The notes: a model not told the origin generated them from the letters alone. Shown: positions 26,652 through 35,761, counted from the first letter of the stretch. The stretch: 64,000 bases of DNA from DATJZH01 sp052146815 (GCA_052146815.1 JBKQMG010000197.1:76778-140777), one strand, 5' to 3'. Numbers and translations are program-made.

Positions 26652-28147
26652 GCCGAGATCGCCACCTTCCCGGTCTTCTCGGTCTTGTCCCACCGGGAGT
26701 CGGCGCCCCGCAGTTCCTTCCCGTAAGCGGCGAGAGTGATCGCGCACAGCAGCGGCCCGTAGCCGGCCAGGTAGCACAGGACCGGGCTGATGAACCGGCC
26801 GAGCAGCCGGGTCTCGGTGACCTTGGCCAGATAGGCCACCGCCATCGAGGCGGACAGCCACACGAAGGTGAACAGGACCAGGGCGTGCCCGTAGGCGGGC
26901 GTCGGGGTGAGGCCGACGGCTGCCATGAGGTGGAACAGCAGCCAGCGCAGCGGCCCGGTCGCCGCGGCCGCGAGCAGGATGAGCACGTTGATGACGCCGG
27001 GAAATATCAGGCCCGAGCGCCAGCTGCGCTTGGCGCTCACCGGATCGATGAGCAGCGCGAACGAGGTGATGAACACGTAGGTGACGACGTTGACCAGCAG
27101 CAGCGCCCCGAACGCGGTCATCGCCAGCCGGTAGTCGACGAAGTACAGCGTGATCAGCGCGGCCGACGCGCTCAGCAGGAAGACGGGCAGCAGGAAAATC
27201 GAGAACCAGAGCGTCCCGAAGGTGAGGCTGCCCAGCTGGCGGTGCCGCCACGGCCGGAACCAGATGTGCTTGTACCGCCGGGTGACCTGAAAGTTGCCGC
27301 GCGCCCAGCGCACGCGCTGCTTCCACAGGCCGGTGATGGTGGCCGGCTCCTCGGCCCACACCACGGCGTGCGGCTCGAAGACCACGCGCCGCCCCATGAG
27401 CTGGGTCCTGAACGTGGTGATGGTGTCCTCGGCGAGCGTGGTGCTGTCGATCCGGCCGCCGATCGCCTCGATGTTCGCCCGCGAGTGCAGCTGAGCTCCG
27501 CCGGCCAGGCAGGCGATCGCGCCGATGACGTTCTGGCTGCGCCGGGCGGCGGCCTGCGCGGTGATGTACTCGTAGCCGATGAAGCGGGCCATGAAGTTCG
27601 CCGGGCGGCTGCCTTCGCGGATGTAGGCGGTGACCGCGCCGATCTCCGGATCGGCGAGGTGGCAGGTCATCCGGCGCAGCGCGGCGGCCTCGTAGATCAC
27701 GTCGGCGTCCATGATCAAGACGGCCTGCATCCAGTCATCGGCCAGGATCACGGCGAGGCCGTGGTTCAGCGTGTGGGCCTTTCCCTCGCCGCCCTTGTCC
27801 CGGCGCAGGTGCACCACGTTGCCCGGATACTGGTCGGCCTTGCCCTGCACAACCTCCGGCGTGTCATCGGTGCTCGCGTCATCGACCACATAGATGCGCA
27901 GCGCCTCGCGCGGATAGTCCAGGCGCATCAGCCGGTCGATCGACGCGCCGATGACCGCGGCCTCGTTCCAGGCCGGGATCAGGATGGCCGTGCGCGGGAA
28001 CCACGGCCTGCACCGGTCGTAATGCAGCCGCCGGAAATGCACCGCCACGAGGAGGAACTGGTAATCGGCGACCGCCAGCGGCGTGGCCGCGATGATCACG
28101 ATCGCCACGAGGATCCCCTGCAGGACGATCGCGAGGTGCACGGTCAT
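26648..28147 (-). CDS. Processive GT2 membrane glycosyltransferase
   Basis: 499-residue beta-glycosyltransferase of the cellulose/hyaluronan/PNAG synthase type. An N-terminal helix (LAIVLQGILVAIVIIAATPL) precedes the GT-A domain, with ILIPAWNEAAVIGAS, VVDDASTDDTPE, the metal-binding IMDADVIYE, the catalytic-base region LAEDTITT, and the processivity signature QRVRWARGN. At least four C-terminal helices follow (FSIFLLPVFLLSASAALITLY onward), forming the export channel. It should polymerise and extrude a UDP-sugar polymer. The start is fixed by the ATGA overlap with the PHP gene; the longer frame to 28297 is rejected. Confidence 0.92.
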   Translation of the reverse strand: MTVHLAIVLQGILVAIVIIAATPLAVADYQFLLVAVHFRRLHYDRCRPWFPRTAILIPAWNEAAVIGASIDRLMRLDYPREALRIYVVDDASTDDTPEVVQGKADQYPGNVVHLRRDKGGEGKAHTLNHGLAVILADDWMQAVLIMDADVIYEAAALRRMTCHLADPEIGAVTAYIREGSRPANFMARFIGYEYITAQAAARRSQNVIGAIACLAGGAQLHSRANIEAIGGRIDSTTLAEDTITTFRTQLMGRRVVFEPHAVVWAEEPATITGLWKQRVRWARGNFQVTRRYKHIWFRPWRHRQLGSLTFGTLWFSIFLLPVFLLSASAALITLYFVDYRLAMTAFGALLLVNVVTYVFITSFALLIDPVSAKRSWRSGLIFPGVINVLILLAAAATGPLRWLLFHLMAAVGLTPTPAYGHALVLFTFVWLSASMAVAYLAKVTETRLLGRFISPVLCYLAGYGPLLCAITLAAYGKELRGADSRWDKTEKTGKVAISA

Positions 28148-28875
28148 CGCACGATGCCGTCCGCGACCGCGTCGAGGGTCCGGCGGACCGAGGAGTACAC
28201 GCCGACGTCGGCGCAGTCGTGGCTGTCGGTGCTGGCGACCAGCGGGACGCCGGCCTCGGCGAGAATCCGGGCGGTGCCCGGCGACGGGCAGGACCATTTC
28301 TCGTTGATCTCCACCAGCGCGCCGGCGGTCCGCAGCTGCCCGGCGAGCCAGCCGAGCTGCGCGGCGGGGACCTGCGACTCGTCGAGGCCCATTTTCGGCA
28401 GCACGCTGAACAGGTGCGCGATCAGCGGCATGGCGGGGACCTGCAGGAGCGCGCGGGCGGTCGCCTCGACCAGGCAGCTGATCACCTCCGCCGCGCCCAG
28501 CTCGCCGGCCTGCAGCAGGGCGGCGAGCTTCTCCGGCGCGACCGGTCCCTGCCCGCCGGGAAACTGATGGTCGGCGATCAGGACGAGGTCGATGCCTGCG
28601 GGCAGCGGGGGCAGGTCCAGCCGTCCGCTGCGGTCCAGGATCTTGGCTTCAACGCCGGCCAGGACGGCCAGGCCAGGCTCGCCGCGCAGCGGCTCGACGG
28701 CCGCGGCGAATTCCGGCACCCAGGCTGAATCGCGCCGTACGTGGTCGGCGAGGCACAGCGTGCGCAGCCCGCGCCGGCGGGCCGCCGCGAGGTTCTCCTC
28801 GACCGTGCTGACCCCGTCGGAGAAGGCGGAGTGGACGTGGTAGTCCTCGCGCAGCAGGTCCTGGGCGCTGCTCAT
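28144..28875 (-). CDS. PHP-domain metal-dependent hydrolase
   Basis: 243 residues of the PHP (polymerase and histidinol phosphatase) fold. Metal-binding motifs are DYHVHSAFSDG at the N-terminus (motif I), LCLADHVRRDS (motif II), GVEAKILD (motif III), LIADHQFP, and VASTDSHD at the C-terminus. PHP enzymes are phosphatases or phosphoesterases; in capsule clusters they act as CpsB/YwqE-type phosphatases, but this one is closer to the histidinol-phosphatase type. Overlaps both neighbours by four bases, so coupled with ATP-grasp and GT2 synthesis. Confidence 0.88.
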   Translation of the reverse strand: MSSAQDLLREDYHVHSAFSDGVSTVEENLAAARRRGLRTLCLADHVRRDSAWVPEFAAAVEPLRGEPGLAVLAGVEAKILDRSGRLDLPPLPAGIDLVLIADHQFPGGQGPVAPEKLAALLQAGELGAAEVISCLVEATARALLQVPAMPLIAHLFSVLPKMGLDESQVPAAQLGWLAGQLRTAGALVEINEKWSCPSPGTARILAEAGVPLVASTDSHDCADVGVYSSVRRTLDAVADGIVR

Positions 28876-30014
28876 GCCGCCGCCCGCTGCACCTCGCCGA
28901 GCTCGACGAAGCGCTCGTCCAGGAAGCGGACCATGGCGACCTCGCGGAAGTCCGCACGGGCGGGCAGCGCCTGGCCGCGCAGCGAGTCCAGCGCCATCCT
29001 CGGCATGTCGACGCCGCTGGCGATGGTCAGCGGCAGTGAGCCGGGCGCACGCGGATTGACCTCGAGCAGGGCCGGGCGGTCCTCGCGGTCACGGCGGCAC
29101 TGCACGTTGGCGATGTAGGTGAGCCCGGTGGCCCTGACAACCTCGGTGCCGAAGCGGATGAGCTCTGGATCGCGGATGGTCTGCCCGGCCACCGAGATGC
29201 CCGAGTCCACCTTGGCCCGCAGTCTGGGCACCGCCGAGACGACCCGGCCGTCCCGGTCAGCCAGCACGTCGATCGAGTACTCGGCGCCCGGCAGGCAGTC
29301 CTGCACGATGCAGTCCGCCGACCGGTGCAGGCCGGCCAGCTCTGCCGCCGACCCGACCAGCGAGATGCCCGCCGATCCGCTGCCGGTCCGTGGCTTGACG
29401 ATGACCGGGTAGGTCCACGAATCGGGATCGAGGTCCCCTGTGAGCCGTTCGGTCCGGGGGACGCGGACGATATCCGCGCAGTGCCGCGCCAGGGCCAGCT
29501 TGTCGAGCGTCAGCTCGAGACTGCGGCGCGGCGCGAGCATCAGCGCCACCCCCGCCCGGGCCAGCACGCTGCGGGCCGCGGCCAGCGGGCGCAGCTCGGC
29601 GTCCACGGTCGGGACGACGATGTCGACCGCCAGGTCCAGGCAGCGCTCCAGCAGGACCGTCACGAACGCGGGGGAGCGGCCGGCGGGCAGCAGCGTCCGG
29701 GCGCCGGGCGGCTGCAGGTAGAGGCCCGCGGCCCACGGGTCCATGTCGGCGGCGATGAGCTCGACCGCCGGGTCGGCGTGCAGTGACTTCATGACCGCGA
29801 TGGCCGCTGGTCCGCCGGCTCCGGTCACCAGGACGCGCAGCGGCCTGGCCGGCGAGCCAGGCTGCCGCGTGCTGGCAGGCTCGGGCTGGACCGCCTGGCC
29901 TGCCTGCCCCGCGGGCTGCGGCTGGGTCGCCGGCGGTGGTAGTGCCCCGGGCTGGGGCCGGCTTCCGGGCTGCGGCGGGCCCTCGGGCTGCGGCATGGTG
30001 TGACGCTGTGACAT
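28872..30014 (-). CDS. ATP-grasp ligase (CarB/PylC-like)
   Basis: 380 residues. After a Pro/Gln-rich leader of about 55 residues comes a preATP-grasp Rossmann part (RVLVTGAGGPAAIAVMKSL), then the ATP-grasp domain: YPVIVKPRTGSGSAGISLV (the Lys and Gly-rich loop), VQDCLPGAEYSIDVLAD, and the metal site ALLEVNPRAPGS. The family joins a carboxylate to an amine through an acyl phosphate. Next to a PIG-L deacetylase, which exposes amines on sugars, an amine-acylating role is attractive but is inference. AGGAAC lies seven bases upstream of ATG. Confidence 0.87.
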   Translation of the reverse strand: MSQRHTMPQPEGPPQPGSRPQPGALPPPATQPQPAGQAGQAVQPEPASTRQPGSPARPLRVLVTGAGGPAAIAVMKSLHADPAVELIAADMDPWAAGLYLQPPGARTLLPAGRSPAFVTVLLERCLDLAVDIVVPTVDAELRPLAAARSVLARAGVALMLAPRRSLELTLDKLALARHCADIVRVPRTERLTGDLDPDSWTYPVIVKPRTGSGSAGISLVGSAAELAGLHRSADCIVQDCLPGAEYSIDVLADRDGRVVSAVPRLRAKVDSGISVAGQTIRDPELIRFGTEVVRATGLTYIANVQCRRDREDRPALLEVNPRAPGSLPLTIASGVDMPRMALDSLRGQALPARADFREVAMVRFLDERFVELGEVQRAAA

Positions 30015-30038
30015 GGGTTCCTCCCCGTTGACGAGTCG

Positions 30039-31145
30039 TCAGGCCCGGGCGGCCGGCTCGGCGGCCGCGGCGGGCCGGGTCCTGGCATGCCCGGCCGAGG
30101 TCGGCCGCTGGGCGCCGCTGCCGGACGTGACATCCGCGCGATCGCGGATGACCTCGAACGGCTCGGCGTAGCGGCCTTCGCCGAAGCGGGACCAGTACCG
30201 GGCGGTGGCCTCGATCAGGTCGGGCTCCAGGTACTCCCGGACGGCGACCTGCGAGGCGAACGCGTCGATGGCGGCCAGCTTCCGGCGCATCACCTCGTCG
30301 ATGGTCACGAAACGGGTGGGCGCGAAGTCCACGGTGGCTGACGGTGACTGGTAGCAGTAGACCCGGCCCACCTGCCGGGCAGCCACCATGGCGGCGCGGT
30401 GGGTGTTGCGGTGATCCTGGTGCACGTCGTTGATCGAGTGCGTATACACCAGCGTGGGCTGAACGGACTCGATCACCCGGCTGATGAGGCTGATCGTCGG
30501 ATCGCCCTCGCTGATCCGGGTGTCCTCAAGATCCTCCAGGTACAGCTCGGCGCCGAGGATCTCCGCCGCCTGCTGCGACTCCCCGACCCTGGTGCGCTCC
30601 GAGCCGCCGCGGGCGCCCCGGCACATAGTCAGGACCGAGATCTCATGTCCCATGCCGTGATGGGCGAGGAGAGTGCCTCCGACGCCGATCTCGATGTCGT
30701 CGGGATGCGCGCCAATGGCGAGCACGACCTCGCGGCCTGCCAGCCGGGCGGCCCGGCCCCGGCTGATCAGCTCGTGCGCGGTGGCGATCAGCCGCTCGGG
30801 CTGCAGCGGCTTCTCCAGGAACTCATCGGCGCGGTGCCGCAGCGCGGTGACCGCGTTGTCGACGGTCACGTGCGCGGTCACGACCGCGACCGGGATGGCC
30901 GGAGCGACTTCACGCAGCGCCTCAAGCAGCTGCAGCCCGGTCATGCCCGGCATCTCCACGTCCGTGATGACCAGGTCCCAGGGTTCTGAGCTGGCCCGGA
31001 TCAGCGCAGCGGCCGGGTCCTCGATGTGGATGACCTCGAAGCCGCCCCACTTGCTGAGGACATGCACGGTGAACTTGGCCGCTTCCGGGTCGTCCTCGAC
31101 GACAAGAATCCGGCCCTGTGATCCTGCCTGGTCGTTGCTCGTCAT
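30039..31145 (-). CDS. Response-regulator receiver domain fused to PIG-L deacetylase
   Basis: 368-residue fusion. Residues about 10 to 130 are a receiver domain: acidic pair EDD (17 to 19), phospho-acceptor Asp 62 in LVITDVEMPGM, Thr 90 in VVTAH, Lys 112 in LEKPLQPE. Residues about 138 to 330 are a PIG-L (LmbE) zinc deacetylase: AIGAHPDDIEIGVGG (His 147, Asp 149, Asp 150) and the distal metal site DVHQDHRNTH. PIG-L enzymes remove N-acetyl from GlcNAc-type sugars (MshB, glycopeptide and GPI pathways). Phosphorylation of the receiver would gate the deacetylase. GGAAGG precedes ATG 31145; the longer frame to 31220 is not needed. It is 90 bp after the OmpR-type regulator and 24 bp before ATP-grasp. 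Confidence 0.93.
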   Translation of the reverse strand: MTSNDQAGSQGRILVVEDDPEAAKFTVHVLSKWGGFEVIHIEDPAAALIRASSEPWDLVITDVEMPGMTGLQLLEALREVAPAIPVAVVTAHVTVDNAVTALRHRADEFLEKPLQPERLIATAHELISRGRAARLAGREVVLAIGAHPDDIEIGVGGTLLAHHGMGHEISVLTMCRGARGGSERTRVGESQQAAEILGAELYLEDLEDTRISEGDPTISLISRVIESVQPTLVYTHSINDVHQDHRNTHRAAMVAARQVGRVYCYQSPSATVDFAPTRFVTIDEVMRRKLAAIDAFASQVAVREYLEPDLIEATARYWSRFGEGRYAEPFEVIRDRADVTSGSGAQRPTSAGHARTRPAAAAEPAARA

Positions 31146-31235
31146 GCAGTCACCTTCCGATCTGCCGGTAGCAGCGGTGTTCGCGGCCGGTTGCAAGTCG
31201 GTAGCAGGGGGGCGGCGCACCGGGCGCCGCGCCCC

Positions 31236-31922
31236 TCAGCGCGGCGCGACGTAGCGGTAGCCGAATCCGCGGACGGCCTCGATAGGCCTCGATTCGTCGC
31301 CGCGCTGGCCGAGCTTGCGGCGCAGGCGCATGACGGAGAACTTCACCCGCTCCGGGCCCACCTGCAGGGGGTCGTTCCACGCCTGCTCGACCAGCTGGCC
31401 AGCAGACAGCGCCTGGCCGGGATGGCGGACCAGCGCGGTCAGCAGCCGGTACTCCGTCGGGGTCAGCGTGATCTGCTCGCCCTTCACCTGCACCTGCCGG
31501 GTGCCGAACTGCACCTGGAGCAGGCCGTCGTCGTAGACCGTCTCCTCGGGGCCGGCCGGGCCGGAGCGGCGCAGCAGGGCCTGTACCCTGGCCAGCAGCT
31601 CGCGGTTGCCGAACGGCTTGGTCAGGTAGTCATCGGCGCCGCCGCGCAGCCCGCGTACCTTCTCCGACTCCAGCCCGTGCGCGGTCAGCAGCAGGACGGG
31701 TACCTCGCTGACGTCCCGGATGCGCTCGAGCACCGCCCAGCCGTCCAGATCAGGCAGGCCGACGTCGAGCAGCACGCACGCGGGCCGCTTAGCGTGGAAC
31801 ACGCGCAGGCCCTCCCGGCCGCCCGCTGCGCTCAGCACCTCGTAACCGCCGCGCTGCAGGATCGTCCGGACGGCCAGCGCGATGTCCTTGTCGTCCTCGA
31901 CGATCAGAACGGGCGCGCTCAC
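31236..31922 (-). CDS. OmpR/PhoB-type response regulator
   Basis: 228 residues: receiver domain with LIVEDDKDIALAV, phospho-Asp in LLDVGLPDLDGW, Thr/Lys in LLTAH and LTKPFGN, then a winged-helix DNA-binding domain (LTPTEYRLLTALVRHPGQALSAGQLV, RLRRKLG, VRGFGYRYV). The GTG start lies in a GTGA overlap with the stop of the histidine kinase, so the two form a cognate pair. Likely controls this operon itself; no operator can be named. The longer frame to 32165 overlaps the kinase and is a shadow. Confidence 0.95.
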   Translation of the reverse strand: MSAPVLIVEDDKDIALAVRTILQRGGYEVLSAAGGREGLRVFHAKRPACVLLDVGLPDLDGWAVLERIRDVSEVPVLLLTAHGLESEKVRGLRGGADDYLTKPFGNRELLARVQALLRRSGPAGPEETVYDDGLLQVQFGTRQVQVKGEQITLTPTEYRLLTALVRHPGQALSAGQLVEQAWNDPLQVGPERVKFSVMRLRRKLGQRGDESRPIEAVRGFGYRYVAPR

Positions 31923-33991
31923 GCGGCCACCGGCAACCACACGCGGAACGTAGTGCCGGCGCCGAGGGCGCTGTCCACCTCGACGCGGCCGCCGTGCAGG
32001 TCGGCGATGGTTTTCACCACCGAAAGCCCGAGACCGGTCCCGGGTAGCGCGGCCGTGCGGGCATTGGAGGCACGGAAGAACCGGTCGAAGAGCTGACCCA
32101 CCTCGTCGGGCGGGATGCCGATCCCGGAATCGGCCACCTCCAGCTGCCACTGCACGCCCTCGCACCGCGCGGCCACCCTGACCCGGCCGTCTTCGGGCGT
32201 GAACTTGATCGCGTTGGAGATGAGGTTGTCGAGCAGCTGGGTGAGCCGGTGCCGGTCCGCCGGCACCAGCGGGCCGTCCTGCGCGTCGACCTCGAGCTGG
32301 ACGTTCTTCTCCGCCGCCACCGCCGAGGCCGCCAGCACGGCCTCGCGGGCGATCTCCGGGATCGAGACCGGGGTGCGTTCCAGCCGGATAACGCCCGATT
32401 CGAGGCGGCTGAGCATCAGCAGGTCGCCGACCAGGCGGATCAGTTTCTCGGCGTTTCGCTGGATGATGTCGAGGAATCCCTCGGCGTCGGGCGTGAGGCC
32501 CTGCTCTTCGCCCCGGATCAGCTCAGCGAACGCCACGATGGATGTCAGCGGCGTCCGCAGTTCGTGTGAGGCCGTGGCGAGGAACTGCGTCTTGAGCTCG
32601 TCCAGATCCCGCAGCCGCGCATTCTGCTCGGCCAGCTGCCGCTGGGCATCCTCTGCCTCCCGGCGTGCCCGGCGCTGGTCGGCGAGGAGCCGCTCGCGCC
32701 GGGATTCGGTCTGCTTGTAAGAGGTGATATCGGTGACCGTGGCGAGGAACCCGCCGGGCGTTCCGTCTGGGCCTGCGAGCGGGATGGCCGCGGCGCTGAC
32801 CCAGACAGGCGGCCCTGAAGGACGCTGGAGACGGCAGTCGATCCGCAGCTCGCTGTCCTCGGCCGCCGCCCTGGCCCACGCCTGCTCCAGCCGCCTGGCG
32901 TCGTCGGGATGCAGGGACTGCGCCCAGTCGCCGCCGATGACCTGGTCAGCGGGCATCCCGGCCAGCTCGCACCAGCGGTCGTTGACGAAAGTCACGCGGC
33001 CCTGCGCGTCCGTTTCGAGGATGCCCACCGGGGCCAGCCGGGAGAGGTGCCGGAACCGTGCTTCCTGCTCGGCGAGCGCCGCGGCGGTCTGCTCGAGCTC
33101 GCTGAGGTCGCGCAGGAACCCGCAGAGGTAGCTCTCGCCTGCCACCGTGAGCGGGACGGGGGTGAGCTCGACCGTCCGCACGGAGCCATCGCTGTGCTGG
33201 ACGCGCGGCCGGAGCCTGCGGACGGGGCCGGGACGGTCTGCTTGCCGAAGGAGATCCTGGACAACTGCCGCGAATTCTGCGCGGTCCGCCGGGGGGACGA
33301 GCAGATCTCGCGCAGCCTGGTCGAGCACGTCGCTGCTCTTACGGCCGAAGAGTTCCTCGGCGGCCGGGTTGAACTGCACGATCTTCTGCTGGGAGTTCAG
33401 CGAGACGATCGGGTCAGGTGAGCCGGTGACCAGAGCGAGGCCCACCGCGCGCCGCTCGGCCAGCAGCATGGTGTCGTTGGCGTGCCGGATCTGAGCGCCG
33501 AGAATCGCAGCGACCGCCTGACTGGCCGCTCGCACTTCCGGGTCCCAGCGGCCGACCGCCCCGACCAGCGCGACAGCGCCCAGGCATGCGCCCTCGACGG
33601 GGTGGGCGTGAGCCACCAGGATGCTGCGGCGCTCTCCGGTCCCGCGGCTCGGCTCGAGCGGAGCCTGGAAGAACCCGGCCCCCGCCTTAGGGTGCGCGGC
33701 GCACAGCTCGTTGATCTGGGCCAGAAGCTCAGGATCGGCCGCGGCTCGCTCGGGGTGGGCGGCCAGGCTGACCATCAGGCGTCCCGCCGTGTGCTGGAGG
33801 GCCAGCGCGGCGGTGGCGTCGAAGGCGCCGGCCAGCCTTTCCAGCACGGCCGGGAGCGCGGTGAACGAGGTGTCGCTGCCCAGCAGCTGGCCGACGGCGA
33901 ACTGGACCACGTCCGCCGTCACGACGCTCGGTGACCCGCCTGCGGCGACCGCAGGCGCGTCAGCGATGGCCCTCACGCGAGATCCCCCCAT
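31919..33991 (-). CDS. GAF/PAS sensor histidine kinase
   Basis: 690 residues without membrane helices, so a cytoplasmic sensor. Order: GAF-like domain (about 20 to 185), PAS 1 (AVGLALVTGSPDPIVSLNSQ), PAS 2 (LAPVGILETDAQGRVTFVNDRW), a PAS/PAC tail followed by a coiled coil (REAEDAQRQLAEQNARL), HisKA with the phospho-His in TASHELRTPLTSIVAFAELI, and HATPase_c with DNLISNAIKF, DSGIGIPPDE and GTGLGLSVVKTI. ATG 33991 has GGGGGAG upstream. First gene of the operon; partner of the regulator behind it and a plausible phosphodonor for the REC-PIG-L protein. Confidence 0.94.
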   Translation of the reverse strand: MGGSRVRAIADAPAVAAGGSPSVVTADVVQFAVGQLLGSDTSFTALPAVLERLAGAFDATAALALQHTAGRLMVSLAAHPERAAADPELLAQINELCAAHPKAGAGFFQAPLEPSRGTGERRSILVAHAHPVEGACLGAVALVGAVGRWDPEVRAASQAVAAILGAQIRHANDTMLLAERRAVGLALVTGSPDPIVSLNSQQKIVQFNPAAEELFGRKSSDVLDQAARDLLVPPADRAEFAAVVQDLLRQADRPGPVRRLRPRVQHSDGSVRTVELTPVPLTVAGESYLCGFLRDLSELEQTAAALAEQEARFRHLSRLAPVGILETDAQGRVTFVNDRWCELAGMPADQVIGGDWAQSLHPDDARRLEQAWARAAAEDSELRIDCRLQRPSGPPVWVSAAAIPLAGPDGTPGGFLATVTDITSYKQTESRRERLLADQRRARREAEDAQRQLAEQNARLRDLDELKTQFLATASHELRTPLTSIVAFAELIRGEEQGLTPDAEGFLDIIQRNAEKLIRLVGDLLMLSRLESGVIRLERTPVSIPEIAREAVLAASAVAAEKNVQLEVDAQDGPLVPADRHRLTQLLDNLISNAIKFTPEDGRVRVAARCEGVQWQLEVADSGIGIPPDEVGQLFDRFFRASNARTAALPGTGLGLSVVKTIADLHGGRVEVDSALGAGTTFRVWLPVAA

Positions 33992-34344
33992 GACCCCGTG
34001 CTCCCCCGCCCCCGTTGACTGTGCGGCGCCGCCCCGGCTGCCGCCTGCCCGGCTCCGATGGATAACATGATGAGTACGTGCATCCACGGCCAATCCGGCC
34101 AAAGGTGATGGCCGGGACAATGCCCTGACCTGCATCATTCTTATCCGGGCTTACCCCGGGCGAAGCGGGCCGAATCTGGCCGGCTGCCCGCATTAAGCGC
34201 TGCGGCTGCGCGTATTAAGCGGGGGCGGCGCGTCTTATTGAGCCCGGCAGCGCGGCAATGGCGGGGAGCGGCGGGCCAGCTGCCATCAGCAGGCGTTGCC
34301 CGCGGCGCGGCGCTGGTCCGTGCCCGGCTGGCTTTGCGGGCGCG
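33992..34344. promoter_or_regulatory. Leader region of the kinase/PIG-L/GT2 operon
   Basis: About 350 bp without a supported gene, between the operon's first gene and the end of a gene reading toward it. The promoter of the seven-gene operon must be in or near here. I see no confident -35/-10 pair. Frames that extend the kinase to 34138 have no ribosome site. Confidence 0.4.
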
Positions 34345-35355
34345 TCAGCCGCCGCCCACGGCGGCCAGCAGCGCGAAAAGTATGGCGGCTGTGGCGGCCG
34401 CGCCGTGGATCGTGATCATCAGGACCGGCGCTCCCCGCCGGGCCGGCCGCCCTTCGGCGCTTGGCGTCTTAGTGCTGACGCCGCCACCGCGGGCAGATGT
34501 CCCGGATCCGGCGGCATTCATGTCTTCTGTGCCGTTGTCGGTCCCGGCGGTATTTGTCCGGGCCGGTCCTGGTCCGGCCGCTTCTGCCGGTGCCGCAGCC
34601 ATTTGCGCACTATCCGCGGCGCCCCCTTCCGTTCTGGCAGGTCCTGGTGCGGTACCGGCGCCGGAGCGGTCGCCCATTCCCGGCAGCCCGATGGCCAGAG
34701 TCGCCATGCCAAGCCCCGCCACGGGCAGCAGCAGGCCCACCGCTATCCACGCCAGGTAAAGCCGGTCCGCGGCGAGGTAGGCGATCCAGATCGCGAGCCC
34801 GGCGACGGCCAGCCCGAAATGGCTGAGAACGACGGCCGGCGGCAGGGCCCGGTACCCGCCGCGGCGCTGCCGCCGCCGCAGGCCGCCGTGGGAAATCCAG
34901 CCGGCCAGCAGATAGCCGCCGCTGGCTGCGGCGACCAGCCACGATGCGAGCGCGGCGAGCGCGACGGTCACGTCCATGCCCGGGCGGCGGGCGGGGCTTC
35001 CGCGGGCAATGCTCGGCGGGAACGGGGTCAGGTCGGGCCGGGGAGCGGTGACCAGGTCGCCCAGAACCCCGCCCGCCAGGGCGGCGAGCCTCCTCGAGAC
35101 TGCCTTGCGCCGCCCGCCTGCCACCTGGTGGATCGCCCGCGCGACCGCCTCGTTGACGTCAGCTTTGCTCAGCCCCTGGCACGGGGGGGGCACCGAGGTC
35201 ACCTTGGTGTGATGCCTGATCGCCTGCGCTCCGTAAGCCGCGCACCGCTGGACCGAAGCTGCAGGCGGACTGGCCGGCTGCGCTGCGCATCCGGCCGCGA
35301 GGACCGCGGCGAGCAGCGCGCCAGCCGCGGCGGCGAGCTTGATGGAGATTCTCAT
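34345..35355 (-). CDS. Membrane lipoprotein of unknown function
   Basis: 336 residues, not recognised. A signal with lipobox LAAGC (Cys about 23) starts it; a Cys pair (QRCAAY, PPCQGL) and a helical region follow outside. Then come helices at about 130 to 155 (VTVALAALASWLVAAASGGYLLAGW) and 180 to 230 (VVLSHFGLAVAGLAIWIAY, LAWIAVGLLLPVAGLGMATLAIG), a long Ala/Gly/Thr-rich linker, and a final helix (VLMITIHGAAATAAILFALLAAVGG). A lipobox in front of a multi-span protein is unusual. Stands alone. Confidence 0.7.
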   Translation of the reverse strand: MRISIKLAAAAGALLAAVLAAGCAAQPASPPAASVQRCAAYGAQAIRHHTKVTSVPPPCQGLSKADVNEAVARAIHQVAGGRRKAVSRRLAALAGGVLGDLVTAPRPDLTPFPPSIARGSPARRPGMDVTVALAALASWLVAAASGGYLLAGWISHGGLRRRQRRGGYRALPPAVVLSHFGLAVAGLAIWIAYLAADRLYLAWIAVGLLLPVAGLGMATLAIGLPGMGDRSGAGTAPGPARTEGGAADSAQMAAAPAEAAGPGPARTNTAGTDNGTEDMNAAGSGTSARGGGVSTKTPSAEGRPARRGAPVLMITIHGAAATAAILFALLAAVGGG

Positions 35356-35761
35356 GCCAATCCAACGATTCTTAAAAGTGCTTCTGAGGCCAGTGCCTGC
35401 TCTGCGTGACCAGTGCTGCTGCGGCCGGAGCGCTCGTCGCCGGGGCGCTTACGACCGGTCAACGGCCGGGCCGGCGGTGCGGGCCATTCGGCCAGTCGCA
35501 GGATCAGCCGGGCAAGCAGCGCGGGCTTGATGTGGACGGCAGTCAGGTCACGCCCTTGCTCACAGTCCGCTGCCATTGGCCGGCGGCAGCTCAGGCACTC
35601 GCTCATTCGATCACAGGCCCCGGGAACACGAGCACGCGGCCTGCTTCCGGCAAAAGTTCGCACTTAGTACAATTTACTCGATGTACTACGCTGCAGTTCC
35701 GGGACAGACCTGTTTCGGACTTGCGGCACCGAGCACATATTTGACAGGTTAAAAGCGACTA
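35356..35761. other. Intergenic region between divergent genes
   Basis: About 400 bp that must hold promoters for the lipoprotein gene (left) and the fused sigma factor (right). The right 120 bp is AT-richer (TTAGTACAATTTACTCGATG, TTGACAGGTTAAAAG), with TTGACA at 35739-35744 only 18 bases before the sigma start. A 103-codon minus-strand frame here contains several Cys but nothing recognisable and is not called. Confidence 0.45.

Noticed and set aside
26615..28567. 650-codon plus-strand open frame
   Set aside because: Antisense to the GT2 and PHP genes, which have full motif sets; composition (Gln/His/Arg/Gly-rich) is that of a GC-bias shadow.
31920..32165. Longer N-terminus for the OmpR-type regulator
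   Set aside because: Would lie inside the kinase gene; the GTGA overlap gives a standard start exactly at the receiver domain.
35352..35663. 103-codon minus-strand frame with several Cys
   Set aside because: No WhiB or zinc-finger spacing, no ribosome site and no recognisable family.
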